This document shows, piece after piece, positions 6,739-13,635 of a stretch of 14,847 nt of DNA; position 1 is the stretch's first letter; each line of letters starts with the position of its first letter. Location: the NCBI GenBank assembly GCA_016930895.1, contig JAFGFV010000128.1:1-14847 (forward strand), given 5' to 3'. The DNA is from Spirochaetales bacterium (GTDB taxonomy: Bacteria; Spirochaetota; Spirochaetia; SZUA-6; DRHE01). The notes beneath the pieces were generated by a model that worked only from the letters and a program-made list of their open reading frames with translations, ran no database searches and was not told where the DNA came from. A program made the translations under genes and the position numbers.

Positions 6739-9144
6739 ATGGACTGCGAGGGGTTCATCGTCCATTCGTATTCCCGCACCGTGCAGGGGGCCACCCGCCT
6801 GTACTTCCTGGGGTGCCTCTCCGACGGCCGCACCTTCGCGGTGGTAGAGGACCGGGAGCCGGTGGTCTTCTACGTGCGGGACTGCGAGGCGGAGAAGGCG
6901 GGGCCAGCGGCCCGGCAGTCCGGGGCGCGCCTCCAGGAGTGCGGCCTGCGCACCCTGGACGGGGAGCCCTGCCGGATGGTGCTCTGCGCCACTCAGGACA
7001 TCCGTGCCTCCCTGAAGGCAGAGCTGGAGCGCCTGGGCGTGCGGACCTACGAGGCGGACTTGCGGCCGACGGACCAGTACCGCCTGAGCCGGGGCATCCG
7101 CGGACAGGTCCATGTCTCTGGGGAGTCACGCCCCGGGCGGGTCGTGGACCTGGTGTTCGTGAACCCCCGAATGCAGGCGGCGGAGGGGCTGCCGCGGCTG
7201 TCGTTGCTGTCCCTGGACATCGAGACGGACGTCCGGAGCTCCGAAATCCTGGCGATCGGGCTCGTCCATCGGGACCCTTTTCGGGAGCAGCCGCGGGAGG
7301 AGGTGCTGTTCGGGGGGCCGGAGCTCGATCGTCCCGAGATCGAATGCCTGGAAGGGGAGAAGAACCTGCTCCTGGCCTTCCGGCGCCGGGTACGGGAGCT
7401 GGATCCGGACATTATCACCGGGTGGAACGTGGTGGACTTCGACTTCCGAATGCTGGCCGCCCGCTTCCTGGTTCACGGGATCCCGTTCCGCCTGGGCCGC
7501 TCTCGGGAGCCAGGGGTGTTCTTCCCGCCCAGCGCGGGACGCGGAAGCCGCGTGATCCTTCCCGGGCGGCAGGTCTGGGACGCGATCCGGATCGTGCGGG
7601 CTTCGCCCGAGGGCTACGAGGACTACAGCCTGGAGACCGTGGCGGAAGCGGTGCTGGGGTACGGCAAGAGCTTCCTGCCCTCGGAGGGCGAGGGCCGGGT
7701 GGAAGCCCTGGAGCGCCTGCGCCGGCAGGACCCCGTGGCCTTCTGCCTGTACTGTCTCCAGGACGCCCGGCTCGTCCACGAGATCTTGGCCAAGACCGGT
7801 CTGTTCGAGCTCACGGTGAGGCGCTGCCAGCTCCTGGGCGTGGCGCCCGACCTGGCGTGGACCAGCATCCCGGCCTTCGAGCACCTGTACACCGAGGCCC
7901 TCCATGCCCGTGGCATGGTGGCCCCCTCCGCAGGGGTGGACCACCTGCCCATGGGGGCGGCCCCGGGGGGTGCCATCCTGACCCCGAGACCCGGGGTGTT
8001 CGACGACGTGCTGCTGTTCGATTTCCAGAGCCTGTACCCCTCCATCATCCGGAGCTTCAACATCGACCCGGTCAGCTACGTGCGTGAGCCGGTGTCGGAG
8101 CAGGACTTGATCGTGGCTCCCAACGGGGCCCGTTTCCGGCGGGAGCCCGCGATCCTGCCCCAGCTCCTGGACCGTTTCTTCGAAAGCCGGCGGGAGGCGC
8201 AGGCCCAAGGGGATGCGATCGCCTCCTTCGTCTACAAGATCATCATGAACTCCTTCTACGGGGTGCTCGGCGCCTCGGGGTGCCGCTTCGCCGGCTCGGA
8301 GCTCGCCGGGGCCGTGACCAGCTTCGGGCAGCAGATCCTGGGATGGTGCAGGGACTTCTTGGAGGCTCGCGGCCTGCAGGTGCTCTACGGAGACACGGAC
8401 AGCCTGTTCGTCGCGGCCGAAGCGGATACCGACGGGGAGGCGCTGGCCCGAGAGGTGGGCGAGGCCGTGAAGGAACACCTGGGCGGGCGCTACCGGGTGC
8501 AGCCCCGCCTGACCCTCCGGTTCGAGAAGCACTATCTGCGTTTTCTCCTGCCCCCGCTGCGGGGGGCAGGGTCAGCGGGGCGGGGTCGGGCCAAGGGTTA
8601 TGCCGGGCTGCTGGCACCTCTACCTGCGGCGCGGCCGCGCGGGACGGGCCCGGACGCGTCCCTCGGGGATGCCGAGGACATTTCCGCCCGCATCGAGGTC
8701 AAGGGCATGGAGGCGGTGCGGCGGGACTGGACGGACCTGGCCCACGACTTTCAGCTCAGGCTGCTGGAGTTGCTGTTCCTGCGCAGACCCCTCGAGGAGA
8801 TCCGGGACTACTGCCGGTCGGTGGTCCACGCCCTGTACGAGGGCCGCCTGGACGACAAGCTCGTGTACCGCAAGGCTCTGCGCAAACCCCTGTCCGACTA
8901 CACCCGCAGCACGCCTCCCCACGCGCGCGCCGCGGCGCTCCTGGAGCCCGCGCAGCAGCGCGGCCTGATCCGCTATGTGGTCACCCGGGAAGGCCCCCAG
9001 CCGGAGGGACTCCTGACTGCGGCCATCGACTACGATCACTACGTGGAGAAACAGCTCGAGCCGATCGCCGCCACCTTGACCGAGGTGCTCGGCGTGGATC
9101 CGGGCGCGATCCTCGGGTCGGATCGACAGCTGTGGCTGCTGTAG
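6739..9144 (+). CDS. polB: Family B DNA polymerase, Pol II type, with 3'-5' exonuclease
   Basis: This 801-residue replicative/translesion polymerase has all family B motifs in order. Proofreading sites are Exo I SLDIET (Asp160, Glu162), Exo II GWNVVDFD (Asn230, Asp235) and Exo III YCLQD (Tyr338, Asp342). Polymerase motifs are A DFQSLYPSI (Asp428), B KIIMNSFYG (Lys500, Asn504), C YGDTDS (Asp552, Asp554) and KGME (Lys655). The N-terminal domain and the thumb text (LVYRKALRKPLSDY, YVEKQLEPIA) match E. coli Pol II (783 residues) rather than archaeal PolB. Compared with E. coli, a Pro/Ala/Gly-rich insert of roughly 20 residues lies near 626-650. The last five residues, QLWLL, look like a sliding-clamp binding peptide, as in the QLGLF end of E. 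coli Pol II. The ATG at 6739 has AGGGAGG (6725-6731). It is divergent from murE and convergent with the barrel gene. I saw no LexA-type box upstream. Confidence 0.97.
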   Translation: MDCEGFIVHSYSRTVQGATRLYFLGCLSDGRTFAVVEDREPVVFYVRDCEAEKAGPAARQSGARLQECGLRTLDGEPCRMVLCATQDIRASLKAELERLGVRTYEADLRPTDQYRLSRGIRGQVHVSGESRPGRVVDLVFVNPRMQAAEGLPRLSLLSLDIETDVRSSEILAIGLVHRDPFREQPREEVLFGGPELDRPEIECLEGEKNLLLAFRRRVRELDPDIITGWNVVDFDFRMLAARFLVHGIPFRLGRSREPGVFFPPSAGRGSRVILPGRQVWDAIRIVRASPEGYEDYSLETVAEAVLGYGKSFLPSEGEGRVEALERLRRQDPVAFCLYCLQDARLVHEILAKTGLFELTVRRCQLLGVAPDLAWTSIPAFEHLYTEALHARGMVAPSAGVDHLPMGAAPGGAILTPRPGVFDDVLLFDFQSLYPSIIRSFNIDPVSYVREPVSEQDLIVAPNGARFRREPAILPQLLDRFFESRREAQAQGDAIASFVYKIIMNSFYGVLGASGCRFAGSELAGAVTSFGQQILGWCRDFLEARGLQVLYGDTDSLFVAAEADTDGEALAREVGEAVKEHLGGRYRVQPRLTLRFEKHYLRFLLPPLRGAGSAGRGRAKGYAGLLAPLPAARPRGTGPDASLGDAEDISARIEVKGMEAVRRDWTDLAHDFQLRLLELLFLRRPLEEIRDYCRSVVHALYEGRLDDKLVYRKALRKPLSDYTRSTPPHARAAALLEPAQQRGLIRYVVTREGPQPEGLLTAAIDYDHYVEKQLEPIAATLTEVLGVDPGAILGSDRQLWLL

Positions 9145-9148
9145 CGCA

Positions 9149-9171
9149 GTGCCGGGGGGACCCCCGGGCAC
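9149..9171. terminator. GC-rich hairpin just after polB
   Basis: GTGCCGGGGG (from 9149) pairs with CCCCCGGGCAC (9161-9171) with one bulged G and a minimal loop. It begins five bases after the polB stop and no T-run follows on the + strand. It probably acts with the next hairpin as a tandem terminator. Confidence 0.5.
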
Positions 9172-9177
9172 AAGAAA

Positions 9178-9212
9178 GCCCCCCGGAAGCGGCTTGCGCC
9201 GTCCCGGGGGGC
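9178..9212. terminator. Perfect 9-bp stem between convergent polB and the outer-membrane protein gene
   Basis: GCCCCCCGG (9178-9186) pairs exactly with CCGGGGGGC (9204-9212), and an inner weaker stem (GCGGC/GCCGT) lengthens it. On the - strand it is followed by TTTCTTG, so it fits a rho-independent terminator for the barrel gene ending at 9241. It may also stop polB transcription. Confidence 0.65.
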
Positions 9213-9240
9213 CGAATCGCCGTTGCGGTCCCGGGTCCGA

Positions 9241-9735
9241 TCAGAACCAGAACATCGCCGTCGCGCCCAACAGCCCCGAGCTGGCGGCCAGATCCACGCC
9301 GTCGTCCACGGTCAGGTCCATGATGTACGTGAGACCCAGCGAGAGCTTGCCCAGCTTGATGTCCCCGTTGAGCTTGACGTTGAAGCCCTTGTCCAGGCTC
9401 TTGTCCACGAAGTTGTAGTTGAGGCTCAGGCCACCTCCCGCGGACAGGCGCAGGAACAGGATGTCGAAGGCCAGCCCGGCATCGAGGTAGGTGTCGATGC
9501 TCGAGTAGTCGCCATAGGAGAAGAGCCCCAAGGCCTCGAGCTGCAGGATGCTCCACTTGAAGCGCAGGTCCGGACCGAAGGAGAACTTGTTCACGTTCCA
9601 GTCCGGCACGCTGATCTCCTGCCCCACCAGGAGCGGGGAGTTGTACAGGGCAGTACCGCCCACACCAAACTCGACGTCGGCGAAGACGGCAGCGGGCAGC
9701 AACAGCACCAAACCGATGAGAAGGATCTTCTTCAT
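9241..9735 (-). CDS. Small outer-membrane beta-barrel protein (OmpW/8-strand type), spirochaete-like
   Basis: The 164-residue product starts with a clear signal peptide (residues 1-19, cleavage after AVFA). The mature part alternates polar and hydrophobic/aromatic residues in about eight strands: VEFGVGGTALYNSP, SFGPDLRFKWSILQLEALGLFSYG, DTYLDAGLAFDILFLRLSAGGGLSLNYNF, FNVKLNGDIKLG and KLSLGLTYIMDL. It ends in aromatic Phe (TAMFWF), the signature recognised by the BAM complex. The size suits an eight-stranded barrel of about 145 residues. I place it with OmpW-like or treponemal Tp0733-like barrels by overall look, not by a diagnostic motif. The ATG at 9735 has AAAGGAG (9742-9748). Its own promoter (9772-9800) and a downstream hairpin indicate a single-gene unit. 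Codon use seems less GC-rich than in neighbours, as often seen for abundant proteins. Cargo, if any, is unknown. Confidence 0.78.
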   Translation of the reverse strand: MKKILLIGLVLLLPAAVFADVEFGVGGTALYNSPLLVGQEISVPDWNVNKFSFGPDLRFKWSILQLEALGLFSYGDYSSIDTYLDAGLAFDILFLRLSAGGGLSLNYNFVDKSLDKGFNVKLNGDIKLGKLSLGLTYIMDLTVDDGVDLAASSGLLGATAMFWF

Positions 9736-9759
9736 GCATCACTCCTTTGAGCCGAAGTT

Positions 9760-9815
9760 TCTCTTCCAGGGAATATACCGCGCCGCATCGGGATTTTCCA
9801 GGGTTTTGGAAGAGA
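9760..9815. repeat. Inverted repeat flanking the outer-membrane protein promoter, plus a direct repeat
   Basis: TCTCTTCCA (9760-9768) and TGGAAGAGA (9807-9815) are exact inverted copies on either side of the -35 and -10 elements. In addition TTCCAGGG occurs directly twice (9764-9771 and 9796-9803), the second copy overlapping the -35. This arrangement looks like paired operator half-sites for a regulator, but no regulator gene is next to it. Confidence 0.5.
9772..9800 (-). promoter_or_regulatory. sigma70-like promoter of the outer-membrane protein gene
   Basis: The - strand has TGGAAA (9795-9800), a 17-base spacer, and TATATT (9772-9777). These match at 4 of 6 and 5 of 6. The leader would be about 30 bases, including AAAGGAG before the ATG. 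This is one of the best promoter matches in the window. It sits inside a 9-bp inverted repeat. Confidence 0.65.
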
Positions 9816-9823
9816 GCCGGCTT

Positions 9824-9868
9824 CCGGCGGCCTGCCGCCGGCCCGCAACTGGCCTGTCGCCGGCCCGC
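9824..9868. repeat. Hairpin and 16-bp direct repeat in the divergent intergenic region
   Basis: CCGGCGG (9824-9830), loop CCTG, and CCGCCGG (9835-9841) form a perfect 7-bp stem. Overlapping it, a 16-base unit of form CCTGYCGCCGGCCCGC occurs at 9831-9846 and 9853-9868 with one difference, 22 bases apart. It lies 16 to 60 bases upstream of the -35 of the rightward promoter, where an activator could bind. Its meaning is unknown. Confidence 0.6.
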
Positions 9869-9883
9869 CACCGCTGCATCGCC

Positions 9884-9911
9884 TTGACGCGGGGCGAGGG
9901 GAGCGCATACT
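9884..9911 (+). promoter_or_regulatory. sigma70-like promoter of the xylose-isomerase-like gene
   Basis: TTGACG (9884-9889), a 16-base spacer and CATACT (9906-9911) match the consensus at 5 of 6 and 4 of 6. The start point would be near 9918. An in-frame GTG at 9912 would then lie at or before the transcript start, which favours the ATG at 9945 as the real initiation codon. Confidence 0.55.
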
Positions 9912-9944
9912 GTGGAGGCACGCGAGGAGGTTAGGACACTCAAT

Positions 9945-11150
9945 ATGGAAAAGAGAAAGCTTTCGATGCCCTTCTGGTGCGTGGCCAACCCCGTGGGCGA
10001 CCCCTTCGGGGGGCACGTCATGGACCGAATGTCTTCCGTGGAGATCTGCGATCTGCTGTGCAAGGCCAAGAAGGACGGCCTGATCGACTACACCTCCACC
10101 CACGACGACAACCTGGTGCCGTGGAACCCGGAGAACTCCAAGGACGACCTGGACCCGGACAGTGAGACCTCCAAGACCTTGCGGGAGATCAAGAGCCGGA
10201 TGGACAAGGTCGGACTCAAGATGATGATGGTGACCTGCGATCTCCACGACCACCAGCTGTTCCGCAACGGCGGGCTCACCAATCCCAGCCCCGAGATCCG
10301 GGTGCTGGCCGCGCAGAAGGTGATGCGCACCATCCGCATCGGCAACTTCTTCGACGTCCCCTACCTGACCTACTGGGTCGCCCGGGACGGCTTCGAGACC
10401 CCCTTCGCCCTGCAGTGGGAGAACACCTACCGGTACCTGGTGGAGGGCTTGAACCTGGTGACCCGCTACGTCCGGGCCAACAACTTCTCGATCAGGAACG
10501 GGACCATCGAGAGCAAGCCCAACGAGCCTCGGGCGGAGATGCTCCTGCCCTCCACCGGCCACGCCCTGGCCCTGATCGACTCCCTGGAGGAGCCGGCCTT
10601 CTGGGGGGTGAACCCCGAGCTCCTGCAGCACGAGGGCATGACCCTCCTGTCCCCCTTCGTGGCTCTGGCCCTGGCGATTCACCGGGGCAAGCTGTTCTTC
10701 CTGCATCTGGGCAACCAGAAGCCCGGGCAGTTCGACAACGACTTCCCCACCATGATCGGCATGAACGGGGTCAAGGAGCTGGTCGGCATGTTCTGGCTCC
10801 TGGACCGGTTGAACTGGCAGGGGCACTTCGAGTTCGACAATCACATCCTGCGGACCGACACCGCCCCGGGCAGGGAGAACGCCGTCAAGATCCGGATGGA
10901 CTTCATCCGCTACAACGTCGAGAACGTGCGCCTGGCGGAGAAGAAAGCCCAGCAGATCAAGGAGGACAAGGAGATCCGCAAGGCCCAGGAAGCCATCTGG
11001 GAAGGGGCGGCGCACCTGGCCCGCATGCTCGCCCAGGGAGACACCCGGGGGCTGCTCGACCAGCAGGTCGAGGTCTCCAGGGTGAACGGGCGGCCGGTGG
11101 ACATCACCGGGCTGGACACCCTGGTCAACCGCCGGCTCCTCGGGCTCTAA
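9945..11150 (+). CDS. Divergent xylose isomerase (class I) homologue, TIM barrel
   Basis: The 401-residue protein aligns along its length with actinobacterial class I xylose isomerases: WCVANPVGDPFG (residues 9-20) to FGLWTVGWxGxDPFG, HDDNLVPW to HDNDLIPF, ESKPNEPR to EPKPNEPR, PSTGHALA to PTVGHGLA, GVNPE to GLNPE, HFEF to HFDY. Those enzymes interconvert xylose/xylulose or glucose/fructose with two divalent metals. Key positions are only partly kept. His53, Glu189, Lys191, Glu225, Asp264 and Asp266 correspond to active-site residues. The partner of the catalytic His is Asn56 rather than Asp, the Asp of 'HIDLNGQ' is His254, the last Asp ligand is Glu296, and one residue is inserted before His229. 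Activity or substrate may therefore differ. No xylulokinase or sugar transporter is nearby. The start is ATG with AGGA at 9933; a longer GTG start at 9912 clashes with the promoter. Confidence 0.8.
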   Translation: MEKRKLSMPFWCVANPVGDPFGGHVMDRMSSVEICDLLCKAKKDGLIDYTSTHDDNLVPWNPENSKDDLDPDSETSKTLREIKSRMDKVGLKMMMVTCDLHDHQLFRNGGLTNPSPEIRVLAAQKVMRTIRIGNFFDVPYLTYWVARDGFETPFALQWENTYRYLVEGLNLVTRYVRANNFSIRNGTIESKPNEPRAEMLLPSTGHALALIDSLEEPAFWGVNPELLQHEGMTLLSPFVALALAIHRGKLFFLHLGNQKPGQFDNDFPTMIGMNGVKELVGMFWLLDRLNWQGHFEFDNHILRTDTAPGRENAVKIRMDFIRYNVENVRLAEKKAQQIKEDKEIRKAQEAIWEGAAHLARMLAQGDTRGLLDQQVEVSRVNGRPVDITGLDTLVNRRLLGL

Positions 11151-11151
11151 G

Positions 11152-11163
11152 GGGAACGTTCCC
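11152..11163. repeat. Perfect 12-bp palindrome between the isomerase-like gene and polX
   Basis: GGGAACGTTCCC begins two bases after the isomerase stop. A two-base loop cannot form a useful RNA hairpin, so a protein-binding site is more likely than a terminator. The 74-base gap otherwise holds only GC-rich sequence and the polX ribosome site GGGAGG (11209-11214). No T-run is present. Confidence 0.5.
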
Positions 11164-11224
11164 GCGGTTGCGGCGCGGCCGCTCCGGGGGCTGCGGCACG
11201 GGCGAGGCGGGAGGGCCGCCACCG

Positions 11225-12961
11225 ATGAACAACAAGGAGATCGCCGCGGTCCTGCACAGGATCGCGGTCTACCAGGAACTGGCCGGCGAGAATCCCTTCA
11301 AGTCGCTGGCCTTCGACAAGGCTGGCAGGATCGTGGAGCGCCACCCGGACAGCTTCGAGAAGCTGGCCGCGGAAGACCGCCTGGGGGGGATCAAGGGGAT
11401 CGGCAAGGGGATCGCCGAGGTCCTGCGGGACCTGGCCGCGAACGGCCGCTCGGCCCTCCTCGAGGAGCTCAAGTCCTCCTTCCCCCCAGGGCTCGAGGAG
11501 CTCCTGACCCTGGGCGGGCTGGGACCCAAACGCGTGCGGATTCTGTGGCAGAAGCTCGGGGTCACCAGCGTGGGTGAGCTGGAGTACGCCTGCAAGGAGA
11601 ACCGGCTCGTGGCTCTGGAGGGCTTCGGGGAGAAGAGCCAACAGAACATCCTGCGGGCCATCGCCTTCAAGAAACAGTACCAGGACCTGTACCGCTACCA
11701 CGAGGCCCGCGCCATCGCCGAGGCCCTGGTGGAGGAGGTCCTGGCCGGCGGCCTGTTCGCCAGCGTCGAGATCGCCGGCAGCCTGAGGCGGGGCAAGCGC
11801 ATCCTCAAGGACGCGGACATCCTGTGCGTGGCCCGGGACGGCGCGGACCCCGAGGCGGCGAGGCGCTCCCTCACGGAGCTGGCGGACGAGGAGGGCGTGA
11901 TCGCCGCCGGAGACACCAAGGTCTCGATCCGCCGGGGGGGCATGCAGGTGGACTTCCGGCTGGTCCCTGCCGCCTCCCATCCGGCGGCCCTGCAGCACTT
12001 CACCGGCTCGAAGGAGCACAACACCCTGCTGAGGGCCCGCGCCAAGGGGCTGGGCCTCAAGATGAACGAGTACGGGGTGTTCCGGGGCGAGAAACCCCTG
12101 CCGCTGTCCGACGAGGCGGCGGTCTATGGCGCTCTCGGGCTGCCCTGGGTCCCGCCGGAGCTCCGGGAGGGGGAAGAGGAGATCGAGGCCGCCGAGGCCG
12201 GCCGTCTCCCGGCCCTGGTGGAGCCGCAAGACCTCCGGGGCCTGATCCACGCCCACACCACCTACTCCGACGGCACCCTGAGCGTGGAGGAGCTGGCCCG
12301 GGCCTGCCGGGAGCGGGGTTTCTCCTACCTGTTCCTGAGCGATCACTCCCGGAGCGCCGGCTATGCCGGGGGCCTGAGCATCGAACGCCTCCGGGAGCAG
12401 CGTCGCGAGGCGGAGGCGGTGGGCCGGGCCCTGGCCCCTTTCCGGATCTACTGCGGGGTGGAGTCGGACATCCTCGCCGACGGCAGTCTGGACTATCCCG
12501 ACGAGGTGCTGGCGGAGCTGGACTTCGTGATTGGCTCGGTGCACTCGGGGTTGTCCATGAGCCCGGAGGCCGCGACCGAACGCCTGCTCCAAGCGGTGGC
12601 CAATCCGTACCTGACCATTCTCGGTCACCCCAGCGGGGCGCTGCTGCTCTCGCGAAAGGGGTACGAGTACGACGAGGGGCGGCTGTTCGCCGCGCTCCTG
12701 GAGCACGGGGTGGTGCTGGAGCACAACTGCAACCCGTACCGCCTGGACCCGGACTGGCCGGCGCTCAAGCGGGCCTCCCGCCTGGGCATCCCCGTGGCCC
12801 TCTGCCCGGACGCCCACGGCCTGGAGGACCTGGGGTTCGTGCGCTTCGGGCTGCTGATGGCCCGCAAGGCCTGGCTGGAGCCGGCCGGGATCTTCAACTG
12901 CAGGAGCGTGGAGGAGATCGATGCCTACCTCGAACGACGAAAAGTCCGCGCGGGTGCTTGA
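11225..12961 (+). CDS. polX: Family X DNA polymerase with C-terminal PHP nuclease domain
   Basis: PolX fills short gaps in base excision repair, and its PHP domain can act as a metal-dependent 3' exonuclease/phosphoesterase. The 578-residue length matches bacterial PolX (about 570). In order: an N-terminal 8-kDa-like helical region (ENPFKSLAFDKAGRIVERHP), helix-hairpin-helix text GIKGIGKGIAEVL, a further LGGLGPKRVRILWQKLG, and LEGFGEKSQQNI. The palm follows with GSLRR and Asp196-x-Asp198 (KDADIL), then the third carboxylate Asp243 (MQVDFRL). The PHP domain starts at His342-x-His344 (HAHTTYSDG) and continues with LSDHS, GVESDI, GSVHSG, LGHPSG, EHNCNPYRLD and CPDAHG, so the metal-binding set looks complete. 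The ATG at 11225 has GGGAGG ten bases upstream. The frame is open far upstream across the isomerase gene, but that is a shadow. The 3' end overlaps nth by 41 bases. Confidence 0.96.
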   Translation: MNNKEIAAVLHRIAVYQELAGENPFKSLAFDKAGRIVERHPDSFEKLAAEDRLGGIKGIGKGIAEVLRDLAANGRSALLEELKSSFPPGLEELLTLGGLGPKRVRILWQKLGVTSVGELEYACKENRLVALEGFGEKSQQNILRAIAFKKQYQDLYRYHEARAIAEALVEEVLAGGLFASVEIAGSLRRGKRILKDADILCVARDGADPEAARRSLTELADEEGVIAAGDTKVSIRRGGMQVDFRLVPAASHPAALQHFTGSKEHNTLLRARAKGLGLKMNEYGVFRGEKPLPLSDEAAVYGALGLPWVPPELREGEEEIEAAEAGRLPALVEPQDLRGLIHAHTTYSDGTLSVEELARACRERGFSYLFLSDHSRSAGYAGGLSIERLREQRREAEAVGRALAPFRIYCGVESDILADGSLDYPDEVLAELDFVIGSVHSGLSMSPEAATERLLQAVANPYLTILGHPSGALLLSRKGYEYDEGRLFAALLEHGVVLEHNCNPYRLDPDWPALKRASRLGIPVALCPDAHGLEDLGFVRFGLLMARKAWLEPAGIFNCRSVEEIDAYLERRKVRAGA

Positions 12962-13574
12962 GATCCTGCGGATCCTGAGCGCGGAATACCCCGACGCCAG
13001 GCCGCACCTGGACTATCGCAACGCCTTCGAGCTGCTGACGGCCACGATCCTGGCGGCCCAGTGCACGGACGAGATGGTCAACAAGGTGACCCCGGAGCTG
13101 TTCCGGCGCTACCCGGATCCCACGGCCCTGGCCGGGGCGGATCCGCCGGCCCTGGAAGCCCTGATCAAGTCCACCGGCTTCTACCACAACAAGGCCAAGA
13201 GCCTGCTGGCGATGGCCGGGACCCTGGTCGAGCGCTTCGGCGGGCGGATGCCGCAGAGCGTGGAGGAGCTGACCGAGCTTCCGGGGGTGGGGCGCAAGAC
13301 CGCCAACGTCGTGGCCGGCAACTGCTTCGGCGTTCCCGCCATCATCGTGGACACCCACGTCAAGCGCCTGGCGGGACGCCTCGGGCTGAGCGACCAGAGC
13401 GACCCGGACAAGATCGAACGGGAGCTGTGGGAGGTGGTCCCGGAGCGTGACCGCACCCGCTTCTCGGCGGTGGTCAACGAGCACGGCCGGCGGGTGTGCA
13501 CGGCGCGCAAGCCTCGATGCCCCGAGTGCCGCATTGCCCATCTGTGCCCGTATCCTGAAAAGACCCCGGGGTAG
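12921..13574 (+). CDS. nth: Endonuclease III (HhH-GPD DNA glycosylase/AP lyase with 4Fe-4S cluster)
   Basis: Nth removes oxidised pyrimidines and cuts the abasic site in base excision repair. The 217-residue protein (E. coli: 211) has the LLTATILAAQCTDEMVN helix and the helix-hairpin-helix ELPGVGRKTANVVAGN with catalytic Lys126. Catalytic Asp144 lies in VDTHVKRLAGRLG. The iron-sulfur loop is Cys193-x6-Cys200-x2-Cys203-x5-Cys209, the exact family spacing. The ATG at 12921 is preceded by GAGGAG (12911-12916). It lies inside polX and gives a 41-base overlap in another frame. An in-frame GTG at 12954 would cut the overlap to eight bases but removes the usual N-terminal residues before LEIL and has no ribosome site. 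The pairing with polX groups lesion removal and gap filling on one transcript, ended by the hairpin at 13580-13612. Confidence 0.97.
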   Translation: MPTSNDEKSARVLEILRILSAEYPDARPHLDYRNAFELLTATILAAQCTDEMVNKVTPELFRRYPDPTALAGADPPALEALIKSTGFYHNKAKSLLAMAGTLVERFGGRMPQSVEELTELPGVGRKTANVVAGNCFGVPAIIVDTHVKRLAGRLGLSDQSDPDKIERELWEVVPERDRTRFSAVVNEHGRRVCTARKPRCPECRIAHLCPYPEKTPG

Positions 13575-13579
13575 GGGCC

Positions 13580-13630
13580 TGTCGGCGGAACCACTGACGT
13601 TTCCTGCCGACAAGATCTTCTTTTGTTGTT
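13580..13630 (+). terminator. Rho-independent terminator of the polX-nth unit
   Basis: TGTCGGC (13580-13586) pairs with GCCGACA (13606-13612). The stem is extended by GGAA/TTCC (13587-13590 with 13601-13604), with one bulged T and a ten-base loop. It is followed by AGATCTTCTTTTGTTGTT, rich in T. It starts six bases after the nth stop. This is the most canonical intrinsic terminator in the window. Confidence 0.8.
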
Positions 13631-13635
13631 ATATT
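13607..13635 (+). promoter_or_regulatory. sigma70-like promoter of the RND efflux operon
   Basis: CCGACA (13607-13612), a 17-base spacer and TATATT (13630-13635) match the consensus at 4 of 6 and 5 of 6. The start would be near 13642, just before GGAGAGA (13648-13654) and the ATG at 13659. The -35 element is the descending arm of the nth terminator, and the T-tract forms the spacer. Confidence 0.6.

Noticed and set aside
9149..9212. Start of a CRISPR or REP array after polB
   Set aside because: There are only two different hairpins, not repeated units with spacers. Position between convergent stops and the TTTCTTG flank fit terminators.
11152..11163. SOS (LexA) box upstream of polX
   Set aside because: The GAAC and GTTC halves abut without the four-base spacer of Gram-positive LexA boxes, and it does not match the CTGT-N8-ACAG form either.
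9732..11222. Leftward 496-codon frame opposite the isomerase-like gene
   Set aside because: Compositionally a mirror of the rightward gene (Val/His/Gln/Gly/Leu-rich), with no start context and no family motif.
10415..11224. Long N-terminal extension of polX across the isomerase gene
   Set aside because: The extension is a GC-driven shadow of the isomerase coding sequence. The PolX N-terminal domain starts at 11225 with a ribosome site.
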